DNA of 64,000 nucleotides from Sediminibacillus albus. Lineage in GTDB: Bacteria > Bacillota > Bacilli > Bacillales > Amphibacillaceae. Below the pieces are notes generated by a model, which did no database searches, had not been told where the DNA came from, and saw nothing but the letters and a program-made list of their open reading frames with translations. Positions 48,221-57,100 of the stretch are shown in pieces (within the stretch, counting starts at the first letter, position 1; each line of letters starts with the position of its first letter). A program made the position numbers and the translations under genes. The DNA is taken from positions 489,992 to 553,991 of the forward strand of contig NZ_FNFL01000003.1 of NCBI RefSeq assembly GCF_900101125.1, given 5' to 3'.

Positions 48221-49462
48221 TCAATCCCTCACTTCACCTAAATTGGAGTCATCAATCATTTTTCCAAAATATAATTGTTTTAATTTATAGTCTACATTGA
48301 TTTCTGCATTGGGATAAATTTTGTTGTTCCAATCCGCTTTTTCATATTCATCAATCGAGGTAAAGTATTTTCTAATATACAATGACCAATAAAATATATC
48401 TGTTTTATACTGTTCCTGTGTTTTCTTTACTAGGTTATTTGCTTGCTCCTCAGCCAGCTTTGGAATATATGCTTCTAAAAGCTTTCGGTTCTCTTTATTT
48501 TTGGAATAATCCACAAGGCTTGGCACCCCGACCACTTCAATTGTAAATGGGATAGTTACATTGATCTTAGTTGGTTGATTCTTGTGATACTCAATTTTCA
48601 CATCAGTAGGCCGATCCTTGGAAAAATTTGTGGCAATCCGATATCTTTTATCTTTAGGGTCGGGAAAAGTACTATATAAAGCCTCCATATCCATCGTGTC
48701 ATCGAGAATATTTGCCACTCTAGTCTCCTGGCCGCTGAGGATATCGATCATTTTTCCTTCAACAAAGACTGCTGACCCCATAAATTGGGTAGGATTACCG
48801 CCTTCAACTGGAATCTCCCCTGCGATATATTGATCCTCATTTCCAGTTTCTTTCGGTTCCGTCTGTTCTGTAGTTGCATATATAGCCAGGAAAGCATCGG
48901 CATCCCCCTCAGTGATTTGGAAGAAGCGATGAATTTCTGATTCGGGAATAATCCCTGTTTGGGTGGCACGTGTGAGCATATATTGATAATACTTATGCGG
49001 GCGGGTTTCCAGCAATGGCTGATTATTCTTCAGAAAATCACTAGCATTTTCTTTTGATACGATAATTTGAACCGATCGCCTTAATTCCGTCGTCCGGGTG
49101 GCCGCTTGGATAATGCGGAGAAATTCACCAGATCTGGCCAATTCCTCTGAAACCACGACCACTTTTGTGTGGTCTAAGGCAATTTGTTTGGTCATTACAG
49201 AGTTTGCTGTATCTTTGGCTGCTATCAAGTCATTTCCCTCTAGGGTAACAGTCTCTCTAGGTTCTTCCTGTGAGCCCCCGCTGCTAAGCGTACTGCCGAC
49301 CTCCGGGTTTGCGGCTTGAAAAGTTATCCGAAATGTACCTTCATCATCTGTTTTATCTAGTCCGATGGCGATGACATAGGATTGTTGCTCTACTTCGGTT
49401 TGGTCATAGCAGCCAGCAAGCGGCACAAGCAAGACAGTAAACATCAATAATTTTCTCATCAT
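48221..49462 (-). CDS. Spore germination receptor C subunit (Ger(x)C lipoprotein)
   Basis: A 413-residue GerAC-family lipoprotein: lipobox VPLAGCYD (Cys18), followed by QQSYVIAIGLDKTD (family start motif), middle GSAVFVEGKMIDILS and C-terminal helix-rich KTQEQYKTDIFYW. It sits on the outer face of the spore inner membrane as part of a nutrient receptor. Its ATG overlaps the stop of the B gene. The triggering nutrient is not predictable. Confidence 0.95.
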   Translation of the reverse strand: MMRKLLMFTVLLVPLAGCYDQTEVEQQSYVIAIGLDKTDDEGTFRITFQAANPEVGSTLSSGGSQEEPRETVTLEGNDLIAAKDTANSVMTKQIALDHTKVVVVSEELARSGEFLRIIQAATRTTELRRSVQIIVSKENASDFLKNNQPLLETRPHKYYQYMLTRATQTGIIPESEIHRFFQITEGDADAFLAIYATTEQTEPKETGNEDQYIAGEIPVEGGNPTQFMGSAVFVEGKMIDILSGQETRVANILDDTMDMEALYSTFPDPKDKRYRIATNFSKDRPTDVKIEYHKNQPTKINVTIPFTIEVVGVPSLVDYSKNKENRKLLEAYIPKLAEEQANNLVKKTQEQYKTDIFYWSLYIRKYFTSIDEYEKADWNNKIYPNAEINVDYKLKQLYFGKMIDDSNLGEVRD

Positions 49463-50550
49463 CGTTTTAAGTCTCCTTTGAATTTAGCTGTTACCCACAA
49501 TAAAAAGGGGAAGAAAATAAGAAAAGGAGTGATCATATCCATAAAGTTGGACTTGAATACAAGTTCATTAATTACGGCATTTTCTGGAACCATTCCTGCT
49601 ACGATCCCGAAAAAAGCAAACGGCAAAATCAGTGGTTCAAATTCTTTAATATTGAAAACCGCACCAAATATCCAGGAAATCAAATACAAGTAGATCATAT
49701 ATTTGATTAGAGCAGCAAATAACCAAAAAATCATGAAAAAGGTTTCGATGTTGGTAAAAAAGTTACCCATATTGACATACTGAGTTATCTCGTGAAAGGG
49801 AAAGGCAACTTTGTCAATCGAGTTATAGTCAAAAATAGTACAGTAGAGGAGGAAAAAGAACGTCATTTCCAAAAATACGAAGGCAAAGCCGCTAAACACA
49901 CCCTTTCTGAATTTTTTTGTACTGTCAAAGGCCGTATAAGCCATTGCTAGCAGAAATATATCAGAAAATAGTGATGCTTTTTTTGCTCCTTCCGTTAAAA
50001 GGGGCACCAAGCCATTTCCGAATATAGGGAAGATCCTGGCGAAAATCACCTCTCTTAAGGCAAGGAAAGCCAGTAAGATCACAGAAGCCTTGATATAAAA
50101 AAAGAATGCCCAGGCGGTTGATCCAATCGTCTCCAATCCTCTTTTTGCTCCATAAAAAGCTATCATGAAAAAAATAAAAAAGATAAAGGGAGTCGGAGAT
50201 TCCGGGAAGTAGAGCATCTTCAGCTGTTCAGTATAGCTTCTTCCTTCGATTGCCAGCAGTGTAAAGAAAATAACAAACAACAGAAAAGCGACAAACTTTC
50301 CCACATGTTTACCTAAAATGTGCTCGGTTAGCTCAACTAAATTTTTATCTTTGTATCTTTTTAGTAAGTAATACAACAAAATAACAGAAGGAAGGATGAC
50401 AGACATCGATATCAATGGCATCAGCCAGAAAGCATTAGCTCCTGTTTGGGCAAACATAGAAGGTGTTGTATTAGATATTTTTACACCTATCATCATGGTA
50501 ATCATTGCAAAACCTTCTCTGGCTCCCAGCCGTGATTCTTTTTTGAACAT
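49459..50550 (-). CDS. Spore germination receptor B subunit (GerAB/ArcD-like permease)
   Basis: A 363-residue membrane protein with about ten segments, APC-superfamily fold; starts FKKESRLGAREGFAMITMMI and contains YFPESPTPFIFFIFFMIAF. In GerA it carries the nutrient-binding pocket. I choose the ATG at 50550 (GGGAGGG 6 nt upstream); 50553 is equally possible. Confidence 0.93.
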   Translation of the reverse strand: MFKKESRLGAREGFAMITMMIGVKISNTTPSMFAQTGANAFWLMPLISMSVILPSVILLYYLLKRYKDKNLVELTEHILGKHVGKFVAFLLFVIFFTLLAIEGRSYTEQLKMLYFPESPTPFIFFIFFMIAFYGAKRGLETIGSTAWAFFFYIKASVILLAFLALREVIFARIFPIFGNGLVPLLTEGAKKASLFSDIFLLAMAYTAFDSTKKFRKGVFSGFAFVFLEMTFFFLLYCTIFDYNSIDKVAFPFHEITQYVNMGNFFTNIETFFMIFWLFAALIKYMIYLYLISWIFGAVFNIKEFEPLILPFAFFGIVAGMVPENAVINELVFKSNFMDMITPFLIFFPFLLWVTAKFKGDLKR

Positions 50551-50569
50551 CATCAACCCTCCCGTTCCA

Positions 50570-52045
50570 TTATCCTTTTTTTCTCATATCCTTAGGTTTT
50601 AGCTGGCCTGGCCTAAAGTACTCATTTTTTATCATTTTTCTAAATATTGTATCCCGGTTAGACTGAAAGTTAGGAGATAATGGTGCAAGGAAAGGCACTC
50701 CAAAAGATCGAAGAGATGCTAAGTACATCACCCACAACAAAAATGCGCCAGTTAAAGTTAACATGCCGAAGAAGGCAGCAGAAAAAATGAAGATAAACCT
50801 GGTTAGGCGTATCGTATAATTCATACTAATATTAGCGACGGCAAAGGAAGACAGTCCAGAAAGGGCAACGATAATGACAACAATCGGGCTGACAATGTTC
50901 GCTTCAACGGCTGCCTGGCCGATGATTAAAGCTCCGACAATCCCAATCGTAGGTCCTAAAGGGTTTGGAATCCGTAAACCTGCTTCCCTGATTAACTCAA
51001 AGGATACCTCCATAAGCATTATTTCGAAGACGACTGGAAAGGGTACTCGTTCTCTCGCGCTGACAATTGCTAAAAGCAAGTCAGGAGGAATCATTTCATT
51101 ATGATAGTTGGTTACCGATACATATACTGCTGAAATTAATAAAGAGATAAGAAAGGCTAAGAACCGGATCAGTCTGGAAAAATTTCCGAACAAAAATCGT
51201 AAATAACGATCCTCTTCTGAATGAAAAAAAGACCAAAAGGTAACTGGTAATATCAAACAAGCTGATGAATTTTCCATCAGCAGGACAATATATCCATCTT
51301 CCAAATAAGAGGCTGCACGATCGGGACGCTCCGTGTACAACAAACTGGAAACAATCGAATAAGGCCGATCCTCAATATATTGCTCAAGTGACTCAATATT
51401 CCTGACATTATCGATGGTTAAATTATCCAGACGTTCCCTTACATTTTCGAGCACTTCATTATTGACCACATCTTTAATGTACATGACGGTGACATCAAGT
51501 TTGGAACGGGCTCCTACTGGTTTTGCTTCAGCAATAAGTTGTTTATCATGAAATCTTTTTCGTATCAATGAAATGTTCACATATAAAGATTCCGTGAAAG
51601 CCTCTTTAGGTGCCTTTACAGCATTCTCATTCTCTGGTTTTTCAATCCCGCGGTGTTGGAAATCAGCTACATTTACGGAAAAAGCTTTATTGCTGTCTTC
51701 TAAAAATAAGACAATGTTTCCGCTGTTAATATCATCCACTACTTCTCCGAAATCTTTGCTCTCTTTAATATTTTCGAGCGTAATGATTGTAGTTAAATCG
51801 TCTCCTTGCGCTTCGAGCAAAGGACGGATAATACCCTCGTGGATTTTCGTGCTGTTTACTATTGATGAATAAAAAAATAAGTTTATCTTCTTATTTGAAT
51901 ATCTAGCAGTTATTTCGCGGACAGAGAAATCTTTATTCAAACCAAAAGAAAACAATTGTTTGAGATGTTTTGTGTTTTTTTCCAAGCTGTTGCTTATTGG
52001 CACTTCTTTCGGATCTTCCGTTTGTTTCTTTTTTTTAAAAAACAC
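50570..52045 (-). CDS. Spore germination receptor A subunit (GerAA family)
   Basis: A 491-residue protein. The soluble N-terminal region (about 1-240) is followed by a membrane domain of about five segments. Characteristic stretches are YIEDRPYSIVSSLLYTERPD, FPVVFEIMLMEVSFELIREA and NPLGPTIGIVGALIIGQAAV. GerAA-type subunits form a pentameric, ligand-gated channel for cations. GTG start after AGAGGTGA. First gene of the A-B-C-(D) operon, on the lagging strand. Confidence 0.95.
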   Translation of the reverse strand: MFFKKKKQTEDPKEVPISNSLEKNTKHLKQLFSFGLNKDFSVREITARYSNKKINLFFYSSIVNSTKIHEGIIRPLLEAQGDDLTTIITLENIKESKDFGEVVDDINSGNIVLFLEDSNKAFSVNVADFQHRGIEKPENENAVKAPKEAFTESLYVNISLIRKRFHDKQLIAEAKPVGARSKLDVTVMYIKDVVNNEVLENVRERLDNLTIDNVRNIESLEQYIEDRPYSIVSSLLYTERPDRAASYLEDGYIVLLMENSSACLILPVTFWSFFHSEEDRYLRFLFGNFSRLIRFLAFLISLLISAVYVSVTNYHNEMIPPDLLLAIVSARERVPFPVVFEIMLMEVSFELIREAGLRIPNPLGPTIGIVGALIIGQAAVEANIVSPIVVIIVALSGLSSFAVANISMNYTIRLTRFIFIFSAAFFGMLTLTGAFLLWVMYLASLRSFGVPFLAPLSPNFQSNRDTIFRKMIKNEYFRPGQLKPKDMRKKG

Positions 52046-52211
52046 GAGATCACCTCTACTTGAAAAGGACTAAGTTATACTGCTTTCTAGTGTTTGTAGA
52101 AATCGATAATTTATGACTAAATATTAACGGGAATAATTTTTAGAGGCTGAAGAGTAAGGGGGGGCATCCAGTGGAGATTGCTAATGGATTCAGAGCGTTG
52201 ATAGGATTATA

Positions 52212-52254
52212 TAAAAAATAAGGCAATCACCAGTGATTGGTGATTGCCTTATTT
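52212..52254 (-). terminator. Terminator of yceI
   Basis: AATAAGGCAATCACCA / TGGTGATTGCCTTATT, 16-bp perfect stem, followed by TTTTTAT on the minus strand, right after the yceI stop. Confidence 0.95.
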
Positions 52255-52257
52255 GTT

Positions 52258-52791
52258 TTATGCTTCAGTAGTTGCTTCCAGTTCAATGGTAACTTTAATA
52301 TCGTCACCGATTAACACTCCGCCAGTTTCAAGGGCAGCATTGTAAGTCAAGCCATAGTCGCTGCGTTTGATTTTACCTTCGCCGCTGAAACCATATACTT
52401 GATTTCCCCAAGGGTCTTTTCCGCTTCCTTCGAAGTCAACCTTGAAAGTTTCCTGGCGAGTTGTTCCTCTGAGAGTCATATCACCTGTTACTTCATATTC
52501 ATCGTCTCCGACTTTTTTTACATCGGTAGATTTAAAAGTCATTTTAGGGTTGTTTTCTACGTCGAAAAAGTCTCCGGAGCGCAGGTGTGTATCACGTTGG
52601 TCATTGCGCGTGTCAACACTGTTTACGTCTACCACAAATTCAATATCTGCAGATGTTAAGTCTGCTGGGTCAGCAGTAATGGTTGCTTCAAAATCATGGA
52701 AAGTTCCTTTCACTTTCGAAACCATCATGTGTTTAACTGAAAAGTCGATGCTTGTGTGGGTTGGATCCACTTTAAATGTTTGTTTTGCCAT
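52258..52791 (-). CDS. YceI family polyisoprenoid-binding-like protein
   Basis: A 177-residue lipocalin-like protein without signal peptide: FKVDPTHTSIDFSVKHMMVS at the start, then GDFFDVENNPKMTFKST and MTLRGTTRQ. YceI proteins bind amphiphiles such as isoprenoids; the physiological role in Bacilli is unclear. Monocistronic with a strong terminator, divergent from acsA. Confidence 0.93.
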   Translation of the reverse strand: MAKQTFKVDPTHTSIDFSVKHMMVSKVKGTFHDFEATITADPADLTSADIEFVVDVNSVDTRNDQRDTHLRSGDFFDVENNPKMTFKSTDVKKVGDDEYEVTGDMTLRGTTRQETFKVDFEGSGKDPWGNQVYGFSGEGKIKRSDYGLTYNAALETGGVLIGDDIKVTIELEATTEA

Positions 52792-53130
52792 TTTACAAAA
52801 TCCCTCCGTTTTTTAAATATAACCTTCATGGTGCGTTATTTTTAATGATTTAGTTACTTTCTGTAAGTAAGTATATAATAGTAAATACCTATCGTCAAGA
52901 TATATTATTTCGAAACTAGGATTTTTTCAGGCTATTTCTTGTTATAGGTGATTTTCCTCGGCATTGTTCTCAAGGTATAAAGGAAATGAATGGGATTTTC
53001 TGATGGTTATCTCTTTAAAATCATCGGTAAATCAGCTAGAATAGAAAATAATTAAAGGAATTTTTCAAATATTTAATAAACAGAACCATGGTTTCATAAG
53101 GTGGGAAAAGGAAGCTTTAGTAAGTGTTTT

Positions 53131-53146
53131 TTGAAATCGTTTGCAA
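53131..53146. promoter_or_regulatory. cre site upstream of acsA
   Basis: TTGAAATCGTTTGCAA fits the WTGNAANCGNWNNCAW consensus of CcpA-binding sites exactly. It lies 24 nt before the acsA start codon. The B. subtilis acsA gene is CcpA-repressed, so glucose repression is expected. The rest of the 52792-53169 gap is AT-rich and shows nothing else I can support. Confidence 0.75.
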
Positions 53147-53169
53147 AAATATTCCGATGAGGTGATCTA

Positions 53170-54885
53170 ATGGACATGCAACCTATTCTAGCTCGTGAAG
53201 GGAACCATAACCTGAGAAATTATGAAAAAATTAGAGAATCATTTGATTGGGAGGATGTAAGGAAAACATTCAGCTGGTACGAGTCAGGTAAAGTGAACGC
53301 CGCCTACGAAACGATTGACCGCCATGCTGATGACCCTGCAAAAAAAGACCAGCCAGCTCTGATATATTCCTCACCCGAAAGAGAAGAGACATTAACGTTC
53401 GGACAGTTAAAAGCGCTCAGCAATAAGTTTGCTAATCTATTGAAAAAGCAAAATATCCAAAAAGGCGACCGTGTCTTTCTTTTCATGCCGAGGAGCCCGG
53501 AATTTTACGCCAGCTTCTTTGGTATTCTAAAAGTGGGAGCGATTGCCGGACCGTTATTCGAAGCGTTTATGGAACAGGCGGTGCGTGATCGCTTAGAGGA
53601 TAGTGAAGCAACCATGCTGATAACGACACCGGAATTGCTGAAGAGAGTTCCGCAGGAGGACCTGCCTAACCTTAAGAAAATTGTGTTAATAGGATACCAT
53701 TCCGAGACAAACGAAAAGTATGTGGACTATTATCATGAAATGGAACAGGCATCCGAAGAATTTGAAATAGAGTGGGTAAGCCTGGAGGACGGTATGCTCC
53801 TTCATTATACCTCGGGGTCCACAGGCAAGCCGAAGGGTGTATATCATGTCCATAATGCGATGATCCAACATTATGCAACAGGTGATTGGGTACTCGATTT
53901 AAAAGAGGACGATATTTATTGGTGTACAGCTGATCCAGGCTGGGTGACAGGAACAAGTTATGGAATATTTGCCCCCTGGCTAAATGGAGTGACTAATGTC
54001 ATCCGGGGCGGTCGCTTTACAGCCGAATCCTGGTATGAAACGATAGATAAAAATAACGTAACTGTCTGGTACACAGCCCCGACTGCTCTTAGAAAGCTAG
54101 TAAGTGCGGGAGAAAAAGTCGTAAAAAAATATGACCTTTCTTCTTTGCGCCACGTCTTAAGCGTTGGTGAGCCGTTGAACCCAGAAGTCATTACTTGGGG
54201 CGTTAACGCATTCAATTTACGGATCCATGATACTTGGTGGATGACAGAGACGGGGGCTATGTTGATTGTCAACTTACCTGATATGGATATCAGGCCGGGT
54301 TCCATGGGGAAACCAATCCCTGGAGTGGAAGCTGCTATCATCGATAATGAAGGAAATGAGCTGCCGCCTAATCAGATGGGAAATCTGGCAATCAAACAAG
54401 GATGGCCTTCTATGATGCGGGCTATTTGGAATAATCCCGGCAAGTACGAGAGCTATTTTATCAATGGCTGGTATGTGTCAGGGGATAGTGCTTATCGGGA
54501 TGAAGACGGCTATTTCTGGTTTCAAGGCCGGTTAGATGATGTTATTAATACTTCTGGAGAGCGGGTAGGGCCGTTTGAAGTAGAAAGTAAATTAATTGAG
54601 CACCCGGCGGTTTCAGAAGCAGGGGTCATCGGTAAACCAGATCCGGAGCGCGGAGAAATTATTAAGGCATTTATTACTTTGAATGAAGGTTACCAGGCCA
54701 GCGATGAGTTAGTTGAGGAAATCCGTAAATTTGTCAAAACAGGCTTGAGTGCCCACGCTGCCCCAAGGGAAATAGAAATTAAAGACACCATTCCTAAAAC
54801 AAGAAGCGGCAAAATTATGCGCCGTCTCTTGAAATCTTGGGAGCTGGGCCTGCCGACCGGCGATACTTCTACCTTGGAAGAGTAA
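53170..54885 (+). CDS. acsA: Acetyl-CoA synthetase
   Basis: A 571-residue adenylate-forming enzyme. P-loop-like YTSGSTGKPKGVYH (about 217-230), ADPGWVTGTSYGIF, WWMTETGA, and C-terminal motif TRSGKIMRRLL with the catalytic Lys. Length and sequence match AcsA of B. subtilis, which AcuA acetylates on that Lys; acuABC is not next to it here. Makes acetyl-CoA from acetate for growth without sugar. Confidence 0.95.
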   Translation: MDMQPILAREGNHNLRNYEKIRESFDWEDVRKTFSWYESGKVNAAYETIDRHADDPAKKDQPALIYSSPEREETLTFGQLKALSNKFANLLKKQNIQKGDRVFLFMPRSPEFYASFFGILKVGAIAGPLFEAFMEQAVRDRLEDSEATMLITTPELLKRVPQEDLPNLKKIVLIGYHSETNEKYVDYYHEMEQASEEFEIEWVSLEDGMLLHYTSGSTGKPKGVYHVHNAMIQHYATGDWVLDLKEDDIYWCTADPGWVTGTSYGIFAPWLNGVTNVIRGGRFTAESWYETIDKNNVTVWYTAPTALRKLVSAGEKVVKKYDLSSLRHVLSVGEPLNPEVITWGVNAFNLRIHDTWWMTETGAMLIVNLPDMDIRPGSMGKPIPGVEAAIIDNEGNELPPNQMGNLAIKQGWPSMMRAIWNNPGKYESYFINGWYVSGDSAYRDEDGYFWFQGRLDDVINTSGERVGPFEVESKLIEHPAVSEAGVIGKPDPERGEIIKAFITLNEGYQASDELVEEIRKFVKTGLSAHAAPREIEIKDTIPKTRSGKIMRRLLKSWELGLPTGDTSTLEE

Positions 54886-55019
54886 TGGATCTGCGTTTTG
54901 GAGATTACTTTGTGGGACTAAAAACACTTTTTTCCTATGCCGCGTTTAGAACGAATATACACGGGTAAATTATCGTTGTAACCAGGAAAATCCTAATGTT
55001 TTAAAGGAGTGTTGTTACA

Positions 55020-55535
55020 ATGAGTAAAAAAATAGCCTGTGTAATAACGGATATGTTTGAAGATGTAGAATATACAGATCCAGCCAAAGCCTTTAAAGAT
55101 GATGGACACGAAATTGTCACCATTGAAAAAGAGGCAGGAAAACAAGTGACCGGAAAACAAGGCGAAGCAAAGGTAACCATCGATAAAAGCATTGATGATG
55201 TAAATCCTGCTGATTTTGATGCTTTATTAATCCCAGGAGGATTTTCTCCTGACCAATTGCGCGCAGATGAACGCTTTGTCACATTTTCTAAGCATTTTAT
55301 GGAGGAAAAGAAGCCTGTATTAGCTATCTGTCACGGACCACAGTTATTAATAACTGCAAAAGCCTTGGAAGGCCGTTTGGCAACAGGTTTTAAATCCATT
55401 CAAGTCGATATGGAGTATGCAGGGGCAGATTTGAAAGATGAAGAAGTAGTTGTTTGCCAAAATCAATTAGTAACAAGCCGCCAACCAGATGATATTCCTG
55501 CTTTCAATCGTGAATCACTCAAAGTATTAGCATAA
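55020..55535 (+). CDS. DJ-1/PfpI family protein (YfkM-like)
   Basis: A 171-residue class I glutamine-amidotransferase-like protein: KKIACVITDMFEDVEYTDPA, then LLIPGGFSPDQLR and AICHGPQLL with the nucleophilic cysteine (about 104). Related proteins are deglycases/stress proteins; B. subtilis YfkM is general-stress induced. A short hairpin (55551-55580) follows. Confidence 0.93.
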   Translation: MSKKIACVITDMFEDVEYTDPAKAFKDDGHEIVTIEKEAGKQVTGKQGEAKVTIDKSIDDVNPADFDALLIPGGFSPDQLRADERFVTFSKHFMEEKKPVLAICHGPQLLITAKALEGRLATGFKSIQVDMEYAGADLKDEEVVVCQNQLVTSRQPDDIPAFNRESLKVLA

Positions 55536-55602
55536 TAGTTGATGCCAATTAAAGAGGCTGTCCATCAAGGGCAGTCTCTTGTTAATGAGAAAGAGGAGAG
55601 CC

Positions 55603-56364
55603 ATGATAATTAAAAAACTCAACGGTAAATTAGAGATTATCAAACAGCAAGATCATGCGTATTTGTCTTATCAGATAGCAAACCATTGGAACAAGGAAGA
55701 ATTTCCTTATCCTGAATTAAAACAGGAAGTGTTATTTGCCATCCGCCACCATGACCGTGCCTGGCTGTCACTTGATAGAGAATTGACTTGGAATGAACAA
55801 AAAAACCGTCCTTTTGATTTTACTGACTATCCATTGACCGAAAAACTGCAGGCATACTCCCAAGGAATAAACGAAGTTGAGGAATGCTCACCATATGGGG
55901 CGATTTTATGCAGTTTGCATTACTCTTCCTTTTTCAAAAACAATCAGGAAGCAGAAGCAGCTGTTTTCTGGCAGGAAGAACGGAAAAGGAGACAAAGGTT
56001 AGGAGCCGAAGTAAATATACATAACCTAGAAGCAAAAATTGAGAGACACGTAACCCTGCTGCAATTTTGTGATGATTTATCATTATATAGTGCGATGAAT
56101 ACACCGGGAATAAGCAAGAAAAATGAGCTGTCATGGTTCCAAAATGGATTCCGACAAAGGTTTTCTTTTGCTCCGAATGGAATGGAAGCTGCTTGGCTTG
56201 ATGAGAAGCAAATACAGGTACAGCCTTTTCCCTTTGAGGCACCATTTACGGTACGGCTGCCATTCAAACAAACTTCCCTTAATCGTTCTGAAGCAGAAGG
56301 TGATTGGTATGAAGATAAGGGGGATATCAGAACAATCACCTATACTTCTGCTAATTTTAGTTAA
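55603..56364 (+). CDS. DUF3891 family protein
   Basis: A 253-residue soluble protein. Typical stretches: IIKQQDHAYLSYQIANHW, VLFAIRHHDRAWLSLDREL and ALLCSLHYSSFF-like AILCSLHYSSFF. The conserved His, Asp and Trp residues (QHDH...HHD...) suggest a metal-binding hydrolase-like core of HD type, but the family is uncharacterised. Start at ATG 55603; its stop overlaps the convergent DUF421 gene by 8 nt. Confidence 0.85.
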   Translation: MIIKKLNGKLEIIKQQDHAYLSYQIANHWNKEEFPYPELKQEVLFAIRHHDRAWLSLDRELTWNEQKNRPFDFTDYPLTEKLQAYSQGINEVEECSPYGAILCSLHYSSFFKNNQEAEAAVFWQEERKRRQRLGAEVNIHNLEAKIERHVTLLQFCDDLSLYSAMNTPGISKKNELSWFQNGFRQRFSFAPNGMEAAWLDEKQIQVQPFPFEAPFTVRLPFKQTSLNRSEAEGDWYEDKGDIRTITYTSANFS

Positions 56365-56971
56365 GCTTATCAGCATGGTCTTCCTTATGGTTAGTGGTAA
56401 TCTCATTAAATAGCTGGTTTTGAGATTGGGATGATTCTTGGTTTTGCGGCAAGGGATTATTAGCTGGGTTCAACATGCTCGGATGGATTAGTTTTTTAAA
56501 TTCTCCAATTGTTAGCGGACGCGCATCTTCCATTAACTCATAGCCCAGCTGTCCATTTGGTTCGATTGTAGCCTTTTTAACATCCGACATTTTTGTAATC
56601 CCCTGTTGGCGCAGGAACATTTCAAGTTGGTCTACCGTTAACCGGTGTTTTTTTAAAGTTTGCGTTTGCAGCTGGCCATTTTCAATGATGATTTTTGACT
56701 TTCCGGTAATAACCTTTTCTACTATGTTGAACTTAATTTGCAGCCATTCCACTATGATTAAAGTAAAAATGAAAATAGCAGCAACAATAATCGTACGTAA
56801 AACGCTTTTTTCCACGATTGGCTGGATGATAACAGAACCAATTGAAATCATGATCACAGTTTGGGCCAGTGTCATTTGGGAGATGGACTTCCTGCCGGAA
56901 ACACGCAAGAGTAGAATTCCCGATAATACTAGTATCGCTGACTTGAGAATAAAGGTTAAATCAACATTCAT
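56357..56971 (-). CDS. DUF421 (YetF-like) membrane protein
   Basis: A 204-residue protein. Three membrane segments at about residues 5-75 (LTFILKSAILVLSGILLLRV, then GRKSISQMTLAQTVIMISIG) are followed by a soluble YetF-type domain (GKSKIIIENGQLQTQTLKK, then LEMFLRQQGITKMSDVKKA) and a Gln/Asn-rich tail. Several paralogues exist in Bacilli; some affect spore germination or membrane homeostasis. I start at 56971, after GGAAGGGTG; the longer frame has no ribosome site. Confidence 0.88.
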   Translation of the reverse strand: MNVDLTFILKSAILVLSGILLLRVSGRKSISQMTLAQTVIMISIGSVIIQPIVEKSVLRTIIVAAIFIFTLIIVEWLQIKFNIVEKVITGKSKIIIENGQLQTQTLKKHRLTVDQLEMFLRQQGITKMSDVKKATIEPNGQLGYELMEDARPLTIGEFKKLIHPSMLNPANNPLPQNQESSQSQNQLFNEITTNHKEDHADKLN

Positions 56972-57070
56972 TAACAACACCCTTCCTTGCGGTTTTACCT
57001 TAGCTTTAGCAAAAAAGATTAAGCTAAACAAAATTGAACCGGTAATTATAGTAAAGGAAGGATAGAACAT

Positions 57071-57100
57071 AAAAAAACCAGGAAGTTTATCCTGGTTTTG
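57071..57100. terminator. Terminator overlapping the sleL stop codon
   Basis: AAAACCAGGA / TCCTGGTTTT. The last codons of sleL form one arm and seven T follow on the minus strand. Confidence 0.88.
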
